From Skermanella rosea (GTDB lineage Bacteria; Pseudomonadota; Alphaproteobacteria; Azospirillales; Azospirillaceae), in contig NZ_CP086111.1 of the NCBI RefSeq assembly GCF_016806835.2, forward strand, positions 4,085,471 through 4,149,470: DNA of 64,000 nt, read 5' to 3'. The translations under genes and the position numbers were made by a program. Of this stretch, positions 8,568-18,638 are shown piece by piece (within the stretch, counting starts at the first letter, position 1; each line of letters starts with the position of its first letter). The notes beneath the pieces are model-generated. The model ran no database searches. It was not told the DNA's origin and saw nothing but the letters and a program-made list of their open reading frames with translations.

Positions 8568-9824
8568 GTGATCGGCAACGCCATGACCGGCTTGATCGAG
8601 ACGCCGGGCAGGATGGAGCCCTGCCTTCCCGACGACCTGCCCTTGCCGGTCACCGACCTTGTCGCGAGCTTGTCAGCAAGGGCGAGCGTCCTCGGCAACC
8701 GGCTTCACGCCCGCACCCGGGCCGACCTTGCCGGACTCGTGCGGATCATGAATTGCTACTACAGCAACCTCATCGAGGGTCACGATACCCACCCGCGCGA
8801 TATCGAACGTGCCTTGGCCGGCAGTTTCGCGGAGGAGAAGGTGCGGCGTAACCTTCAGGCCGAAGCCGCCGCCCATGTCCGTGTCCAGTGCGAGGTGGAT
8901 GCCGGATATGCGGCGGGTGATATGCCGGAACCAGCTTCGGAGGAGTTCATCCGCTGGCTGCACAGGGAATTCTACCGGGACGCGCCGCCGGAGATGCTGC
9001 GCATCGGGAACGCCGACCAGTCCGTGTCCTTCGACATGGCGCCTGGAGAATACCGGTCGCGTCCGATGCATGACGTATCCGTCGGACGCCATGTGCCGCC
9101 TTCCAGCGAGCGGGTGACGGCGTTCATGGCGCATTTCTCCAGCCGGTACAGGTTCCGGCATCTCGGCCAAGGCTCGCGCATCGTCGCCATGGCCGCATCC
9201 CATCACCGGTTCAACTACATCTATCCTTTTCCAGACGGCAATGGCCGTGTCAGCCGCCTGATGAGCCACGCCATGGCCCATGCCGCGGGAATCGGCGCCG
9301 GTGGCCTGTGGTCGATTTCCCGCGGGCTGGCCCGGGGGCTGGCCCGGGGGCTGGCCCGGGGGCTGGCCCGGGGGCTGGAAAGCCGGGGTGAGTACAAGCT
9401 TCAGATGGACGCGGCGGACATGCCCAGGCAAGGCTCATTGGACGGACGGGGCAACCTGTCCCTGAGGGCGCTGCTCGGCTTTATCGAATGGTTCCTTCGG
9501 GTCAGTCTTGATCAGGTCGAGTTCATGGCCGCCCTGTTCGACCTCGACGGCCTCGGCACCCGCCTTCGGGATTATGTCGCGGCGCGGGCGGGCCTGAGGG
9601 TCGAGGCGGCGCGCATCCTGGACGAGGTCCTTCTGCGCGGTGAAATGGCAAGGGGCGACGCCGCGCGCGTGTCCGGACTGAAGGAACGGACGGCGCGCGA
9701 CCTGCTGGGTGCCCTCGTCAAGGATGGAATATTGGGGTCGGATACTCCCAAGGGGCCGGTCTCGCTCCGGTTCCCGGTTCACTCCGTCGAGATCCTGTTC
9801 CCCCGCCTGTTTCCGGCGGCGTGA
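8568..9824 (+). CDS. Fic-family protein with altered catalytic motif
   Basis: A 418-residue class II Fic protein (GTG 8568; ATG 8583 is an alternative start). Fic domains usually transfer AMP to a hydroxyl of a target protein. The N-terminal inhibitory helix motif (S/T)xxxE(G/N) is intact as SNLIEG at 66-71. The Fic motif reads [12 protein letters not shown] (219-230): the usual catalytic His is Tyr219 (TAT; CAT would be His). About 40 residues later a 12-bp repeat inserts tandem GLAR units. The C-terminal ~90 residues look like a winged helix. It may be inactive for AMP transfer or be decaying. It converges on the cys operon. Confidence 0.85.
   Translation: MIGNAMTGLIETPGRMEPCLPDDLPLPVTDLVASLSARASVLGNRLHARTRADLAGLVRIMNCYYSNLIEGHDTHPRDIERALAGSFAEEKVRRNLQAEAAAHVRVQCEVDAGYAAGDMPEPASEEFIRWLHREFYRDAPPEMLRIGNADQSVSFDMAPGEYRSRPMHDVSVGRHVPPSSERVTAFMAHFSSRYRFRHLGQGSRIVAMAASHHRFNYIYPFPDGNGRVSRLMSHAMAHAAGIGAGGLWSISRGLARGLARGLARGLARGLESRGEYKLQMDAADMPRQGSLDGRGNLSLRALLGFIEWFLRVSLDQVEFMAALFDLDGLGTRLRDYVAARAGLRVEAARILDEVLLRGEMARGDAARVSGLKERTARDLLGALVKDGILGSDTPKGPVSLRFPVHSVEILFPRLFPAA
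9324..9378 (+). repeat. 12-bp tandem repeat inside the Fic gene
   Basis: Four perfect copies of GGGCTGGCCCGG (9324-9371) plus a partial fifth (9372-9378). In frame they encode [16 protein letters not shown] and then GL. Related Fic proteins are expected to have one SRGLAR followed by xRxEY here, so about 15 residues look inserted. As the unit is a multiple of three, copy changes alter loop length but keep the frame. Confidence 0.9.
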
Positions 9825-9970
9825 CGGTCGGGGCAATCTCGCCGAATTGGGCATCGTTCCGGCATCGATCGAGTTGAAGGTGAAGTCGGCCCCGGTCATC
9901 AATATCGACGCCGGAGTCGATGCCATGCTGGACGGCCAGTCCCCGGACGAGGCGTTTCCGGAGACCGTCC

Positions 9971-11020
9971 CTATCGCGGGAAAACCCGCGCGTTGTTGAT
10001 CCGCACGGCGCACCAGGCGCCGACGCTGAGGCTCAGTGCAGGCAGGCGCTCGCGGCCGACTTCCACCTCCAGCACGTGGCCGGCATAGTCCAGTTCGACG
10101 CGGGCGTTCGGGCCGACCTGGTGGATCAGGCGGACCTGGGCCGCTTCCGGGCCTTCGCGGCCGATCGGCACGAGGTCGATCTCGTGGGGCCGGACGAAGC
10201 AGGTCGCGGCGCCGTGGGTGCCGTTCAGCCCGGGCATCCTCAGTTCCGCACCCTGGGTGGTCCGCGCGAGGCCGTTCTCGATCTCGCAGTCGAAGCGGTT
10301 GACCTGCCCCAGGAAGTCGCAGACGAAGGCGGAGGCCGGCTCGTCATAGACCTGGGCGGGCGAGCCGATCTGCTCGATCCGGCCGTGGTTCATCACGACC
10401 ACCCGGTCGGCCAGTTCCAGCGCCTCCTCCTGGTCGTGGGTGACGAAGACGCTGGTGATATGCATCTCCTCGTGGAGGCGCCGCAGCCAGCGCCGCAGTT
10501 CCTTGCGGACCTTGGCGTCGAGCGCGCCGAACGGCTCGTCCAGCAGCAGGACCTTGGGCTCGATCGCAAGCGCCCGCGCCAGGGCGACCCGCTGGCGCTG
10601 GCCGCCGGAAAGCTGGCTGGGGTAGCGGTCGGCCAGCCAGTCGAGCTGGACCATCCGCAGCAATTCGGTGACCCGCGCCGCGATGGCGGCGTTGCTCTGC
10701 CGTTCGGCTCGGGGCCGGACCCGCAGGCCGAAGGCGACGTTCTCGAACACGCTCATGTGCCGGAACAGCGCGTAATGCTGGAACACGAAGCCGACCTCGC
10801 GGTCGCGCGGCGCACGGCCCTGGGCGTCCTCGCCGTTCAGCCGGATCTCGCCGGCATCGGCGAACTCCAGCCCGGCGATGATCCGCAGCAGGGTCGTCTT
10901 GCCCGACCCGGACGGCCCCAGGAGGGCCAGCAGCTCGCCGTCGTGGACGGTCAGATCGACCCCGTCCAGGGCGGCGAAACTGCCGAAATGCTTGGCGATG
11001 CCCCTGATCTCGATACCCAT
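9971..11020 (-). CDS. cysA: Sulfate/thiosulfate ABC importer, ATP-binding subunit
   Basis: ATPase of the sulfate importer, 349 residues, cytoplasmic. Walker A is GPSGSGKTT, the signature [15 protein letters not shown], Walker [13 protein letters not shown], and the switch His lies in [12 protein letters not shown]-terminal regulatory TOBE-like domain follows. It is the last gene of sbp-cysT-cysW-cysA, starting 32 bp after cysW. A CGCGGG-AAAA-CCCGCG hairpin (9975-9990) covers its last codons; no T run follows. Specificity is inferred mainly from the operon, since the ATPase alone resembles other importers of this class. Confidence 0.95.
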   Translation of the reverse strand: MGIEIRGIAKHFGSFAALDGVDLTVHDGELLALLGPSGSGKTTLLRIIAGLEFADAGEIRLNGEDAQGRAPRDREVGFVFQHYALFRHMSVFENVAFGLRVRPRAERQSNAAIAARVTELLRMVQLDWLADRYPSQLSGGQRQRVALARALAIEPKVLLLDEPFGALDAKVRKELRRWLRRLHEEMHITSVFVTHDQEEALELADRVVVMNHGRIEQIGSPAQVYDEPASAFVCDFLGQVNRFDCEIENGLARTTQGAELRMPGLNGTHGAATCFVRPHEIDLVPIGREGPEAAQVRLIHQVGPNARVELDYAGHVLEVEVGRERLPALSLSVGAWCAVRINNARVFPR

Positions 11021-11052
11021 GGCGGGTCATTTCCCCCGTACGTGAAGCGCGG

Positions 11053-11961
11053 TCAACGGCGTGTCGCCGCGATCTGGCCGGCATGGCGCCATTCCAGCAG
11101 GCTCTTCACCACCAGGGTGACCAGGGCCAGCAGGGCCAGAAGCGACGCCACCGCGAAGGCGGCTACGAAGTTGTATTCGTTGTAAAGAATTTCGACATGC
11201 AGCGGCATCGTGTTGGTCTCCCCCCGAATGTGGCCGGACACGACGGAGACGGCGCCGAACTCGCCCATGGCGCGGGCGTTGCACAGAAGCACGCCGTAGA
11301 GCACGCCCCAACGGATGTTGGGCAGCGTCACCCGCGTGAAGGTCTGCCAGCCACTGGCGCCCAGCACCCGGGCGGCCTCCTCCTCGTCCACGCCCTGCTC
11401 CTGCATCAGCGGGATCAGCTCCCGGGCGACGAAGGGGAAGGTCACGAAGATGGTGGCCAGCACGATACCCGGCAGGGCGAAGATGATCTGGACGTCGTGC
11501 TCGCGCAGCCACGGCCCCAGCAGCCCCTGGGCTCCGAACAGCAGCACGAACACCATGCCGGAAATCACGGGCGACACCGAGAACGGCAGGTCGATCAGGG
11601 TGATCAGCAGGCTCTTGCCGCGGAACTCGAACTTGGCGATGCACCAGGACGCCGCGATGCCGAACACCAGGTTGAGCGGCACGGCGATGCCGGCCGCCAG
11701 GAGCGTCAGCTTCATCGCCAAGACCGCGTCCGGCTCCACCAGGGCTTCGAGATAGGCGCCGAACCCCTGGCGAAGCGCCTCGAAGAACACGGCGACCAGC
11801 GGGATCACCAGGAACAGCAGCAGGAAAAGCAGGGCGATGCCGATGAGCACGGCCTTGACCAGCGGCGACTCGCCCAGCGCCGGGCGCGGGATGCTGCGTT
11901 GCCCGGTCACGGGCGGTGTGCCGGCGGGCGGCGTGGTGGCGATGACGATTTCAGCCGGCAT
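11053..11961 (-). CDS. cysW: Sulfate ABC importer permease CysW
   Basis: Inner-membrane permease, 302 residues from the ATG at 11961 (MPAEIV). This start overlaps the cysT stop by 11 bp, which suggests translational coupling; the frame stays open upstream but that extension is Arg/Ser-rich and not protein-like. Six hydrophobic segments are visible, and the EAA-type loop ([21 protein letters not shown]) lies in the second half. Together with CysT it forms the sulfate channel. Confidence 0.93.
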   Translation of the reverse strand: MPAEIVIATTPPAGTPPVTGQRSIPRPALGESPLVKAVLIGIALLFLLLFLVIPLVAVFFEALRQGFGAYLEALVEPDAVLAMKLTLLAAGIAVPLNLVFGIAASWCIAKFEFRGKSLLITLIDLPFSVSPVISGMVFVLLFGAQGLLGPWLREHDVQIIFALPGIVLATIFVTFPFVARELIPLMQEQGVDEEEAARVLGASGWQTFTRVTLPNIRWGVLYGVLLCNARAMGEFGAVSVVSGHIRGETNTMPLHVEILYNEYNFVAAFAVASLLALLALVTLVVKSLLEWRHAGQIAATRR

Positions 11962-12799
11962 GGCGCGCCCTCGTCCAATGCTGGAGCAGGTTGATCGCGA
12001 GCAGCAGGAAGAACGACGCCACCAGCATCGCGGTCGCGATGGCGGTCGCCCCGGCATAATCGAACTGCTCGAGCTTGATGATGATCAGCAGGGGCACGAT
12101 CTCCGACACGCCGGGCAGGTTGCCGGCGATGAAGATGACCGATCCGTACTCCCCCACGCCGCGGGCGAAGGCCAGCGTGAAGCCGGTCAGCAGGGCCGGC
12201 ATGATCGCGGGGAAGACGACCCGGCTGAATATCTGCCAACGGTTGGCGCCTAGGCTGGCCGCCGCCTCCTCGACCTCCGGCTCGGCGTCCTGGAGCACGG
12301 GCTGGACCGTGCGGACGACGAACGGCAGGCCGATGAAAGTCAGCGCCACGACGATCCCCAGCGGCGTGAAGGCGACGCGGAACGGCAGGAACTGGCCGAT
12401 CCAGCCGTTGCCGGCATAGAGCGCCGTCAGCGCGATGCCGGCCACCGCCGTGGGCAGGGCGAACGGCAGGTCGACCAGCGCGTCGATCACCCTGCGGCCG
12501 GGGAACTGGTAGCGGACCAGCACCCAGGCCACCAGCAGGCCGAACACCGTGTTGATCAGCGCCGCCACCAGGGCGGTCAGGAACGTGACCCGGAAAGCGG
12601 CTATCACGCGGGGTTCCATCAGCACCGCCCAAAGCCCGCCGAAGCCCAGACCGGAGGCCTTGAGGGCCAGACCGGCCAGCGGGATCAGCACGACCAGGCT
12701 GAGATACGCGACCGTGAAGCCGAGCGTGATCCCGAATCCGGGAAGGATGCTCGGCTTGCGGAAGCTATCCTGGAGGTTTCCTGCGACGAGACCGGTCAT
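11951..12799 (-). CDS. cysT: Sulfate ABC importer permease CysT (CysU)
   Basis: Inner-membrane permease, 282 residues, of the sulfate importer. It has six predicted membrane segments, the family's [14 protein letters not shown] segment and an EAA loop ([15 protein letters not shown]). It begins 3 bp after the sbp stop and overlaps cysW at its end, the compact order normal for these operons. ATG 12799 gives the usual length. Confidence 0.94.
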   Translation of the reverse strand: MTGLVAGNLQDSFRKPSILPGFGITLGFTVAYLSLVVLIPLAGLALKASGLGFGGLWAVLMEPRVIAAFRVTFLTALVAALINTVFGLLVAWVLVRYQFPGRRVIDALVDLPFALPTAVAGIALTALYAGNGWIGQFLPFRVAFTPLGIVVALTFIGLPFVVRTVQPVLQDAEPEVEEAAASLGANRWQIFSRVVFPAIMPALLTGFTLAFARGVGEYGSVIFIAGNLPGVSEIVPLLIIIKLEQFDYAGATAIATAMLVASFFLLLAINLLQHWTRARHAG

Positions 12800-12802
12800 G
12801 GT

Positions 12803-13843
12803 TCACTTGCCCGCGGCCGTGGAGACCTTGTCGAAGATGCCCCCATCGGAAAAATGCCTGTCCTGGGCCTGGGTCCAGCCGCCGAACTTCTGGTCGATGG
12901 TGAACAGCTTGACGTGGGCGAACTGGTCGGCGTGGCGGGCCGCCACCTCGGCCAGGCGGGGCCGGTAGAAGTGCCTGGCGGCAAGCTCCTGCCCCTCGGG
13001 CGAATAGAGCAGCTTCAGGTAGGCTTCGGCCGCCCGGCGGGTTTCCCGGCGGTCGACGACCTTGTCCACGACGGCGACCGACGGCTCGGCCAGGATGCTG
13101 AGCGAGGGGGTGACGATGTCGAACTGGTCCGGTCCCAGTTCCTTGACCGCCAGATAGGCCTCGTTCTCCCAGGCCAGCAGCACGTCGCCGATCTGGCGCT
13201 GGACGAAGGTGATGGTCGAGGCGCGGGCGCCGGTGTCAAGCACGGGAACGTTCTTGAACAGCGCCTGGACGAACTCCTGCGCCTTGGCCTCGTCGTTGCC
13301 GTACTTCTCCAGCGCGAAGCCCCAGGCGGCCAGATAGTTCCAGCGGGCGCCGCCGGACGTCTTGGGATTGGGCGTGATGACCTGCACGCCCGGCTTGACC
13401 AGGTCATCCCAGTCCCGGACCTGCTTGGGATTGCCCTTGCGCACCAGGAACACGATGGTGGACGTGTAGGGTGCGCTGTTGTCCGGCAGCCGGCCCTGCC
13501 AGTCCTTCGCGATCAGGCCTGTCTCGGCGATGGCGTCGATGTCGTAGGCCAGTGCCAGGGTGACGACGTCGGCCTCGAGCCCGTCGATGACGGACCGGGC
13601 CTGTTTGCCGGAGCCGCCGTGGGACTGCCGGATGGAGATCTTTTCCCCGTTGTTTTCAGCCGCCCAGCGCTCGGCGAACAGCTTGTTGAACTCGACATAG
13701 AGTTCCCGGGTCGGGTCGTAGGACACGTTGAGGAGGGTCGAGGCGGCGAACGCCGGCGCCGCTCCGAACCCGACCGCACCCAGGGTGACACCGGCCGCCA
13801 ACATGAGGGTGGCGGCGCCGCGCGCGAAATTCCGGAACACCAT
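12803..13843 (-). CDS. sbp: Periplasmic sulfate-binding protein
   Basis: Solute-binding protein of the sulfate importer, 346 residues from ATG 13843. This start is set by an AGGAGA site 8 bases upstream and gives a clean signal peptide ([19 protein letters not shown] to AFAAS). The mature protein begins [13 protein letters not shown], the Sbp-type signature, and keeps the SHGGSGKQ anion-binding loop. Thiosulfate binding (CysP-like) cannot be excluded. It is first in the operon; the region upstream holds its promoter and a duplicated GGCACAAATCTC (13844-13855 and 13905-13916). Confidence 0.94.
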   Translation of the reverse strand: MVFRNFARGAATLMLAAGVTLGAVGFGAAPAFAASTLLNVSYDPTRELYVEFNKLFAERWAAENNGEKISIRQSHGGSGKQARSVIDGLEADVVTLALAYDIDAIAETGLIAKDWQGRLPDNSAPYTSTIVFLVRKGNPKQVRDWDDLVKPGVQVITPNPKTSGGARWNYLAAWGFALEKYGNDEAKAQEFVQALFKNVPVLDTGARASTITFVQRQIGDVLLAWENEAYLAVKELGPDQFDIVTPSLSILAEPSVAVVDKVVDRRETRRAAEAYLKLLYSPEGQELAARHFYRPRLAEVAARHADQFAHVKLFTIDQKFGGWTQAQDRHFSDGGIFDKVSTAAGK

Positions 13844-13992
13844 GGCACAAATCTCCTGGTCTGGCTTCTCGGCCGAGATGTCGGGCCATTTCACACGATG
13901 ATTAGGCACAAATCTCGATCGATCTGGTGTAGATTACGCACGCAATCGGGATGCAGCCAAGCTGTTTTTTCAGCGAGGGGGAGGCCAGCCGC

Positions 13993-14066
13993 AGGTCGGA
14001 TGGTGCGCGGCGGTATCCGACATCGACGCGCTTGTCTGTCGGATGCCGCTTCGCTCTATCCGACCT
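13993..14066. repeat. REP-like palindromic element
   Basis: Two hairpin-forming units lie back to back: AGGTCGGAT with TATCCGAC, and TGTCGGAT with ATCCGACCT. Stems of 6-8 bp enclose GC-rich loops. The GGTCGGAT/ATCCGACC arrangement is that of repetitive extragenic palindromes common in proteobacterial intergenic DNA. It lies between sbp and the 3' end of an AsmA gene, both on the minus strand. Copy number elsewhere cannot be judged from this window. Confidence 0.55.
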
Positions 14067-14078
14067 ACGGTGCCGGCA

Positions 14079-16025
14079 TCAGTTCTGGCCGGCTTGGCGG
14101 AGCAGTTGGCCGCAGGGGCTGTCCTGGCCGTCACCGGGTTCGATCAAGGGGATCAGCGCCGCGAGGGGCGTCAGCAGCACCCCCAGGGCGACGGCGGCGG
14201 CACCCCGCGCGACCGCCGCCGTCGGATCGACGGTGACCTGGGGATCGGCGAAGGTACCCTCCGCCCCGACCGGCGTGCGAGCGGAAAGCGGGCTCGGGTC
14301 CTTCGGATGGGCCAGCATCTCGATGTCGAACTGCTCGGTCTTCAGGTTGGCCGACGCCTCGCCGGTGACATTGGTGTCCTCGGTATCGAATACCAGCGCG
14401 TTGGACTTTACCATGCCGTCGGTGATGCCCAGGTCGGCCACGACGCAGCGCACGCCGACCGGTTCGTCCTCCGACAGGACGAAGCCCAAGGCTTCGGCGA
14501 CGTCGATGCCGATCACCTCCAGGATCAGGTTGCTGACCTTGCCGCCTTCCATCACGGCCGACATCTGGCCGTTGCTCGATCCCAGCATGCTGCGGACCGT
14601 GTCGCCGTTGCCCTTGAGCTGGAGCTTGCCGCCGAAGGTGCCGCCCATGTCCTCCGCGAACTGCGTGCCGCGGAAGAAGCGCGCCAGGTCGAGCGCCCGC
14701 ATTTCCAGGTTCACCTCGATGGCCGGCGGCTTCTCCTGCCCGTCCACCTGGATGATGCCGCCGGCCTTGCCGCCCGCCACCTGGAGCCTGACCGGCTCGA
14801 GACGGGCGCGGCCGTTCTCGACGATCAGCCTCGCATCCAGCTCACCGGCCGGAACGTTGGGCACCAGCAGCCGGTCGGCGTGGTAGCGCATCTCGACGTC
14901 GGCCGCCTTCAGCATCTCGACATTGATCTCCGTGTCGGGAATGACGCGGCCCTCCTGTTCCAGCTGGCGGGCCAGCTCGATCTGGTCGGGAGACGCGGTC
15001 TCGCCCTCGCCGGTGCCGCCGGGAGCCCCGACGAAACCGGCGAGGTCGTCATAGTCGAGATTGCGGGACGACAGGTTGCCGGTGATCTTCGGACGCTCGT
15101 GCCCAAGGTCGATACGCACCTCGCCGCCGATGTCGCTGTCGCCGATCCGGCCTTCGGCGTCCGTCATGGACCAGACCTGCCCCTGCCGTTCCAGCCGGCC
15201 CGAGACGTTGAACGGCGGCGTGGCCGGGGACGGGAATCCGATGATCGGGAACAGGTCGGCAAGGTTCTGTCCCTTGACGTCGACCGTGATATCCATCCCG
15301 GCAAGCTGCTGCGGGTCGGTCAGCGAGCCCTCGACCACGGTGCGGGTGCTGCCGACCGTTGCTTCCGCGCGCACGGGGAACGGGGTCTGCTTGTCGCGCA
15401 GCGCCAGGAAGGTGCCGGTGGTGGCATCCAGGTGGAACGGCTCGTCGGCGTACCTGCCGTCGGCGATCATGCGGACACGGTCCTCGCCCTGCTCGTTCCG
15501 CTCGGTATTGACCGTGCTGGCGACGTCGATGTTGAGTGCCTCGTCGCGGTAGGCGACTTCGCCGCCCTGTACGTCGATATGCCCGATCTCCGGCAGGTTC
15601 GGGCTGCCGTCGCCCTCCTGCGGGGGATCTCCCTGGAGATTGGGGAAGTCCCAGTTGCCGGTGCCCTCGGCGTTGCGGGCGAGGTTGATCTTTGGATCGA
15701 CGAGCTTCACCTCGGGAATCGAGATGGTCCCGCCGATCAGGCGGCGCAGGTCGATGGTGGCCTCGACCGCGCCGATGTCCGCCATGTTCTTGTCGCCGGC
15801 CCAGTCGGCGTTGGCGACATGGATGCCGCCGGCCCGGATGCGCGGCGTCAGCGACCAGTCGATGTCGAAGTTCTCATCGATCCTGACCTCCCGCCCGAGC
15901 GCGGCGCTCGCCTGCCGGGCCACGAGATCCCGCGCCCAGCTCGTCTCCAGCATCAGCAACGCGCCGACGACCAGGAGCACGAGCACCCCGATCACGATCC
16001 CGACCCATTTCAACACCCGCCCCAC
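14079..16025 (-). CDS. AsmA-family envelope protein
   Basis: About 648 residues from GTG 16025, chosen because GAGGTG lies 6 bases upstream; the frame is open to 16055. One N-terminal membrane anchor (GRVLKWVGIVIGVLVLLVVGALLM) is followed by LETSWARDLVARQASAALGREV, typical of AsmA N-termini, then a long beta-rich periplasmic region and the C-terminal AsmA domain with SSNGQMSAVMEGGKVSNLILE. AsmA-like proteins bridge the periplasm and are implicated in phospholipid transport to the outer membrane. A second, larger AsmA gene lies at 37.5-40.7 kb. The acyl-CoA ligase gene ends 104 bp upstream on the same strand. Confidence 0.87.
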   Translation of the reverse strand: MGRVLKWVGIVIGVLVLLVVGALLMLETSWARDLVARQASAALGREVRIDENFDIDWSLTPRIRAGGIHVANADWAGDKNMADIGAVEATIDLRRLIGGTISIPEVKLVDPKINLARNAEGTGNWDFPNLQGDPPQEGDGSPNLPEIGHIDVQGGEVAYRDEALNIDVASTVNTERNEQGEDRVRMIADGRYADEPFHLDATTGTFLALRDKQTPFPVRAEATVGSTRTVVEGSLTDPQQLAGMDITVDVKGQNLADLFPIIGFPSPATPPFNVSGRLERQGQVWSMTDAEGRIGDSDIGGEVRIDLGHERPKITGNLSSRNLDYDDLAGFVGAPGGTGEGETASPDQIELARQLEQEGRVIPDTEINVEMLKAADVEMRYHADRLLVPNVPAGELDARLIVENGRARLEPVRLQVAGGKAGGIIQVDGQEKPPAIEVNLEMRALDLARFFRGTQFAEDMGGTFGGKLQLKGNGDTVRSMLGSSNGQMSAVMEGGKVSNLILEVIGIDVAEALGFVLSEDEPVGVRCVVADLGITDGMVKSNALVFDTEDTNVTGEASANLKTEQFDIEMLAHPKDPSPLSARTPVGAEGTFADPQVTVDPTAAVARGAAAVALGVLLTPLAALIPLIEPGDGQDSPCGQLLRQAGQN

Positions 16026-16129
16026 AACGTCACCTCGACCAAACCAACAGGTCACGAGTCAACGGGCGCGGACGGCTTTCGTTTCGAAATCGATCGATCG
16101 GGCTCGGCGGGCGGGGTCGGCGGGCGCGC

Positions 16130-17803
16130 TCAGCCGACGGCCGGCTTGCCCGCCGCAGCTTCCTGGTTCAGCTGCTTCGCCATGTCGCGCAGCACGAACT
16201 TCTGGATCTTGCCGGTGGAGGTCTTCGGCAGGTTGGTGAAGACGACCGTGCGCGGGCTCTTGAAGTGGGCCAGGTGCTCGCGGCAGAAGGCGATGATCTC
16301 CGCCTCGGTGACCTGGGCGCCGTCCTTCAAGGTGACGAAGGCGCAGGGCGTCTCGCCCCAGCGCTCGTCCGGCCGGGCGACCACGGCGGCGTCGAGCACG
16401 GCCGGGTGGCGGTAGAGCACCGCTTCCACCTCGATGGTCGAGATGTTCTCGCCGCCCGAGATGATGATGTCCTTGGACCGGTCCTTCAGCTCGATGTAGC
16501 CGTTCTCGTGCATCACGCCCAGGTCGCCGGTGTGGAACCAGCCGCCCTCGAACGCCTCCCGCGTGGCGACCGGGTTCTTCAGGTAGCCCTTCATCACCAC
16601 GTTGCCGCGCATGAACACCTCGCCGATGGTCTTGCCGTCGGCCGGCACGGGTTCCAGCGTCGTGGCGTCGGCCACCATCAGCCCTTCCTGAACGACGTAG
16701 GTCACGCCCTGGCGGGCCTTGAAGACGGCGCGCTGCTCGATCGGCAGGGCGTCCCATTCCTCGTGCCAGGCGCAGACCACGTCGGGGCCGTAGACCTCGG
16801 TCAGGCCGTAGACATGGGTAATGGCGAAGCCCATCCGCTCGATCTTCTCGATCACCGCGGCGGGCGGGGCGGCGCCGGCGGTCATCATGCGGATCCCGGC
16901 GGGGATCTCGCGGCGCTGGTCGTCGGGCGCGTTGACCAGCAGGCCCATCACGATCGGCGCGCCGCACATGTGGGTGACGCCGTGGTCGGCGATGGCGTCG
17001 TACATGCCCTTGGCGGTCACGGCGCGCAGGCAGACATGGGTTCCGGCCATGGCGGTGATCGTCCAGGGGAAGCACCAGCCGTTGCAGTGGAACATCGGCA
17101 GCGTCCACAGGTACACGGGATGGTGCGGCATCGCCCAGGTGACGGAGTTGCCGATCGCGTTGAGATAGGCGCCGCGGTGATGATAGACGACGCCCTTGGG
17201 ATTGCCGGTGGTGCCCGAGGTGTAGTTCAGCGCGATCGCCTGCCACTCGTCGCGGGGCATTTCCCACTGGAAGGCGGGATCGCCCGTCTCCAGGAACTGC
17301 TCGTAGGTCTGCTCGCCGATCAGGTCGCCGCCCTTGGCCAGCGGGTCGTCGATGTCGATCACGATCGGCCGGTGCCGGGGATCGATCATGTGGACGGCCT
17401 TGTTGATCACCCCGGAGAATTCCCGGTCGGTGATCAGCACCTTGGCCTCCCCGTGCTGGAGTTGGAAGGCGATCGCCTCCGCGTCCAGCCGGATGTTCAA
17501 CGCGTTCAGCACGCCGCCGGCCATGGGGACGCCGAAATGCGCCTCGAACACCTCGGGAATGTTGGGTGCCATCACCGCCACGGTGGTGCCGAGGCCGACC
17601 CCACGCCTGGACAGCGCCGAGGCCAGCCGGACGCAACGCTCGTAGCTCTCGGCCCAGGTCCGGCGCACGGCGCCGTGGACGACCGCGGTGCGGTTCGGGT
17701 AGACCGAAGCGGTGCGGCGGATGAACGACAGGGGGGACAGCGGAACGTAGTTCGCCTCGTTCTTGTCCAGTTCAATCTCGAAAGGATTGCGGTGCTGAGT
17801 CAT
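16130..17803 (-). CDS. AMP-forming acyl-CoA synthetase
   Basis: ANL-superfamily ligase, 557 residues from ATG 17803 (MTQHRNPFEIEL). It activates a carboxylate as an acyl-adenylate and then a CoA thioester. Motifs: P-loop YTSGTTGNPKGV, YGLTEVYGP, GWFHTGDLG and the C-terminal PKTSTGKIQK lysine. The MFHCNGWCFPWTITA block is typical of the medium-chain/DmdB-like (3-methylmercaptopropionate) branch, but the substrate cannot be fixed from sequence. It is divergent from the formyltransferase gene, with a 172-bp shared upstream region. Confidence 0.9.
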   Translation of the reverse strand: MTQHRNPFEIELDKNEANYVPLSPLSFIRRTASVYPNRTAVVHGAVRRTWAESYERCVRLASALSRRGVGLGTTVAVMAPNIPEVFEAHFGVPMAGGVLNALNIRLDAEAIAFQLQHGEAKVLITDREFSGVINKAVHMIDPRHRPIVIDIDDPLAKGGDLIGEQTYEQFLETGDPAFQWEMPRDEWQAIALNYTSGTTGNPKGVVYHHRGAYLNAIGNSVTWAMPHHPVYLWTLPMFHCNGWCFPWTITAMAGTHVCLRAVTAKGMYDAIADHGVTHMCGAPIVMGLLVNAPDDQRREIPAGIRMMTAGAAPPAAVIEKIERMGFAITHVYGLTEVYGPDVVCAWHEEWDALPIEQRAVFKARQGVTYVVQEGLMVADATTLEPVPADGKTIGEVFMRGNVVMKGYLKNPVATREAFEGGWFHTGDLGVMHENGYIELKDRSKDIIISGGENISTIEVEAVLYRHPAVLDAAVVARPDERWGETPCAFVTLKDGAQVTEAEIIAFCREHLAHFKSPRTVVFTNLPKTSTGKIQKFVLRDMAKQLNQEAAAGKPAVG

Positions 17804-17975
17804 CCGTTTGGTCCCGGGATTGCGGTGGGCGCCCTTGACGGGCATTCTTGTCCCGGCAGCATAGCCCGTCCCGGTGCCGGTATGGAATGCTCCGGTGCGC
17901 GCATCCCGCGACACTTCGCCTCCCGATATCCGTCCTCCCGACACCTTACCCCGATCACGGACCCCCGACCCCGGA

Positions 17976-18632
17976 ATGGCAAGCGCCCTCATCCTCCTCA
18001 CCGGGCACCGCGAAGCGCCCTACCTGATCGATTATCTTCGGGGCTACAGCGACACGCTGCCGATCCACCACGTCACCGACCACGAGGATCTGGAACGGGA
18101 ATGCCTGCCCGGCCGGGTGCTGATCGCCTTCTGCACCGCCGTGATCGTGCCCCGGCACCTGCTGGACCGGCTAGGCCGGCCGGCCTTCAACTTCCACCCC
18201 GGGCCGCCCACATATCCGGGCCGCAGCCCCGAGAGCTTCGCCGTCTACGACGGCGCCACCCGGTTCGGCGCCACCTCCCACGTCATGGCGCCGCGGGTGG
18301 ACGAAGGGCCGATCGTCGGGGTCGAGTGGTTCGACGTGCCGCCGGGAACCGGCCAGATGGGCCTGGCCGACCTGGCCTTCCAAGCGACGCTTCGGCTGTT
18401 CGCCCGGCAAGCGCCGATCATGGCGCTGTCGTCCCAGCCGATGAAGGTGCTGGACGTGCGGTGGTCCGGCCGCAAGACCAGACGGGCCGACTACGACCGC
18501 ATGACCGACCTGCCGGCCGACATCGGCGCGGCCGAGTTCGAGCGCCGGCTGAAGGCCTTCGGGGAAGACCCCGAGACGCGGATCACGGTCACGCTGCACG
18601 GCCGCCGCTTCCTGCTGGAGCAGGAGGCTTGA
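17976..18632 (+). CDS. Methionyl-tRNA formyltransferase-like protein
   Basis: A 218-residue protein from ATG 17976, limited to the formyltransferase N-terminal domain (about two-thirds the length of Fmt). The core FNFHPGPPTYPGRSP holds the conserved Asn and His, and the Asp lies in APRVDEGPIV. It probably transfers a formyl group from 10-formyltetrahydrofolate, but not to initiator tRNA, as the C-terminal tRNA-binding domain is missing. A glycosyltransferase gene starts 6 bp downstream, so sugar-amine N-formylation is a reasonable inference. The frame is open upstream to 17874, but that part is not convincing. Confidence 0.75.
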   Translation: MASALILLTGHREAPYLIDYLRGYSDTLPIHHVTDHEDLERECLPGRVLIAFCTAVIVPRHLLDRLGRPAFNFHPGPPTYPGRSPESFAVYDGATRFGATSHVMAPRVDEGPIVGVEWFDVPPGTGQMGLADLAFQATLRLFARQAPIMALSSQPMKVLDVRWSGRKTRRADYDRMTDLPADIGAAEFERRLKAFGEDPETRITVTLHGRRFLLEQEA

Positions 18633-18638
18633 TCCCGG

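Noticed and set aside
9324-9378. Phase-variable switch in the Fic gene
   Set aside because: The repeat unit is 12 bp, a multiple of three, so copy changes cannot shift the frame.
9825-9999. Possible coding remnant after the Fic gene
   Set aside because: A frame ending at 9999 reads sensibly in its last ~55 codons but has no start of its own, no family match, and overlaps the 3' end of cysA.
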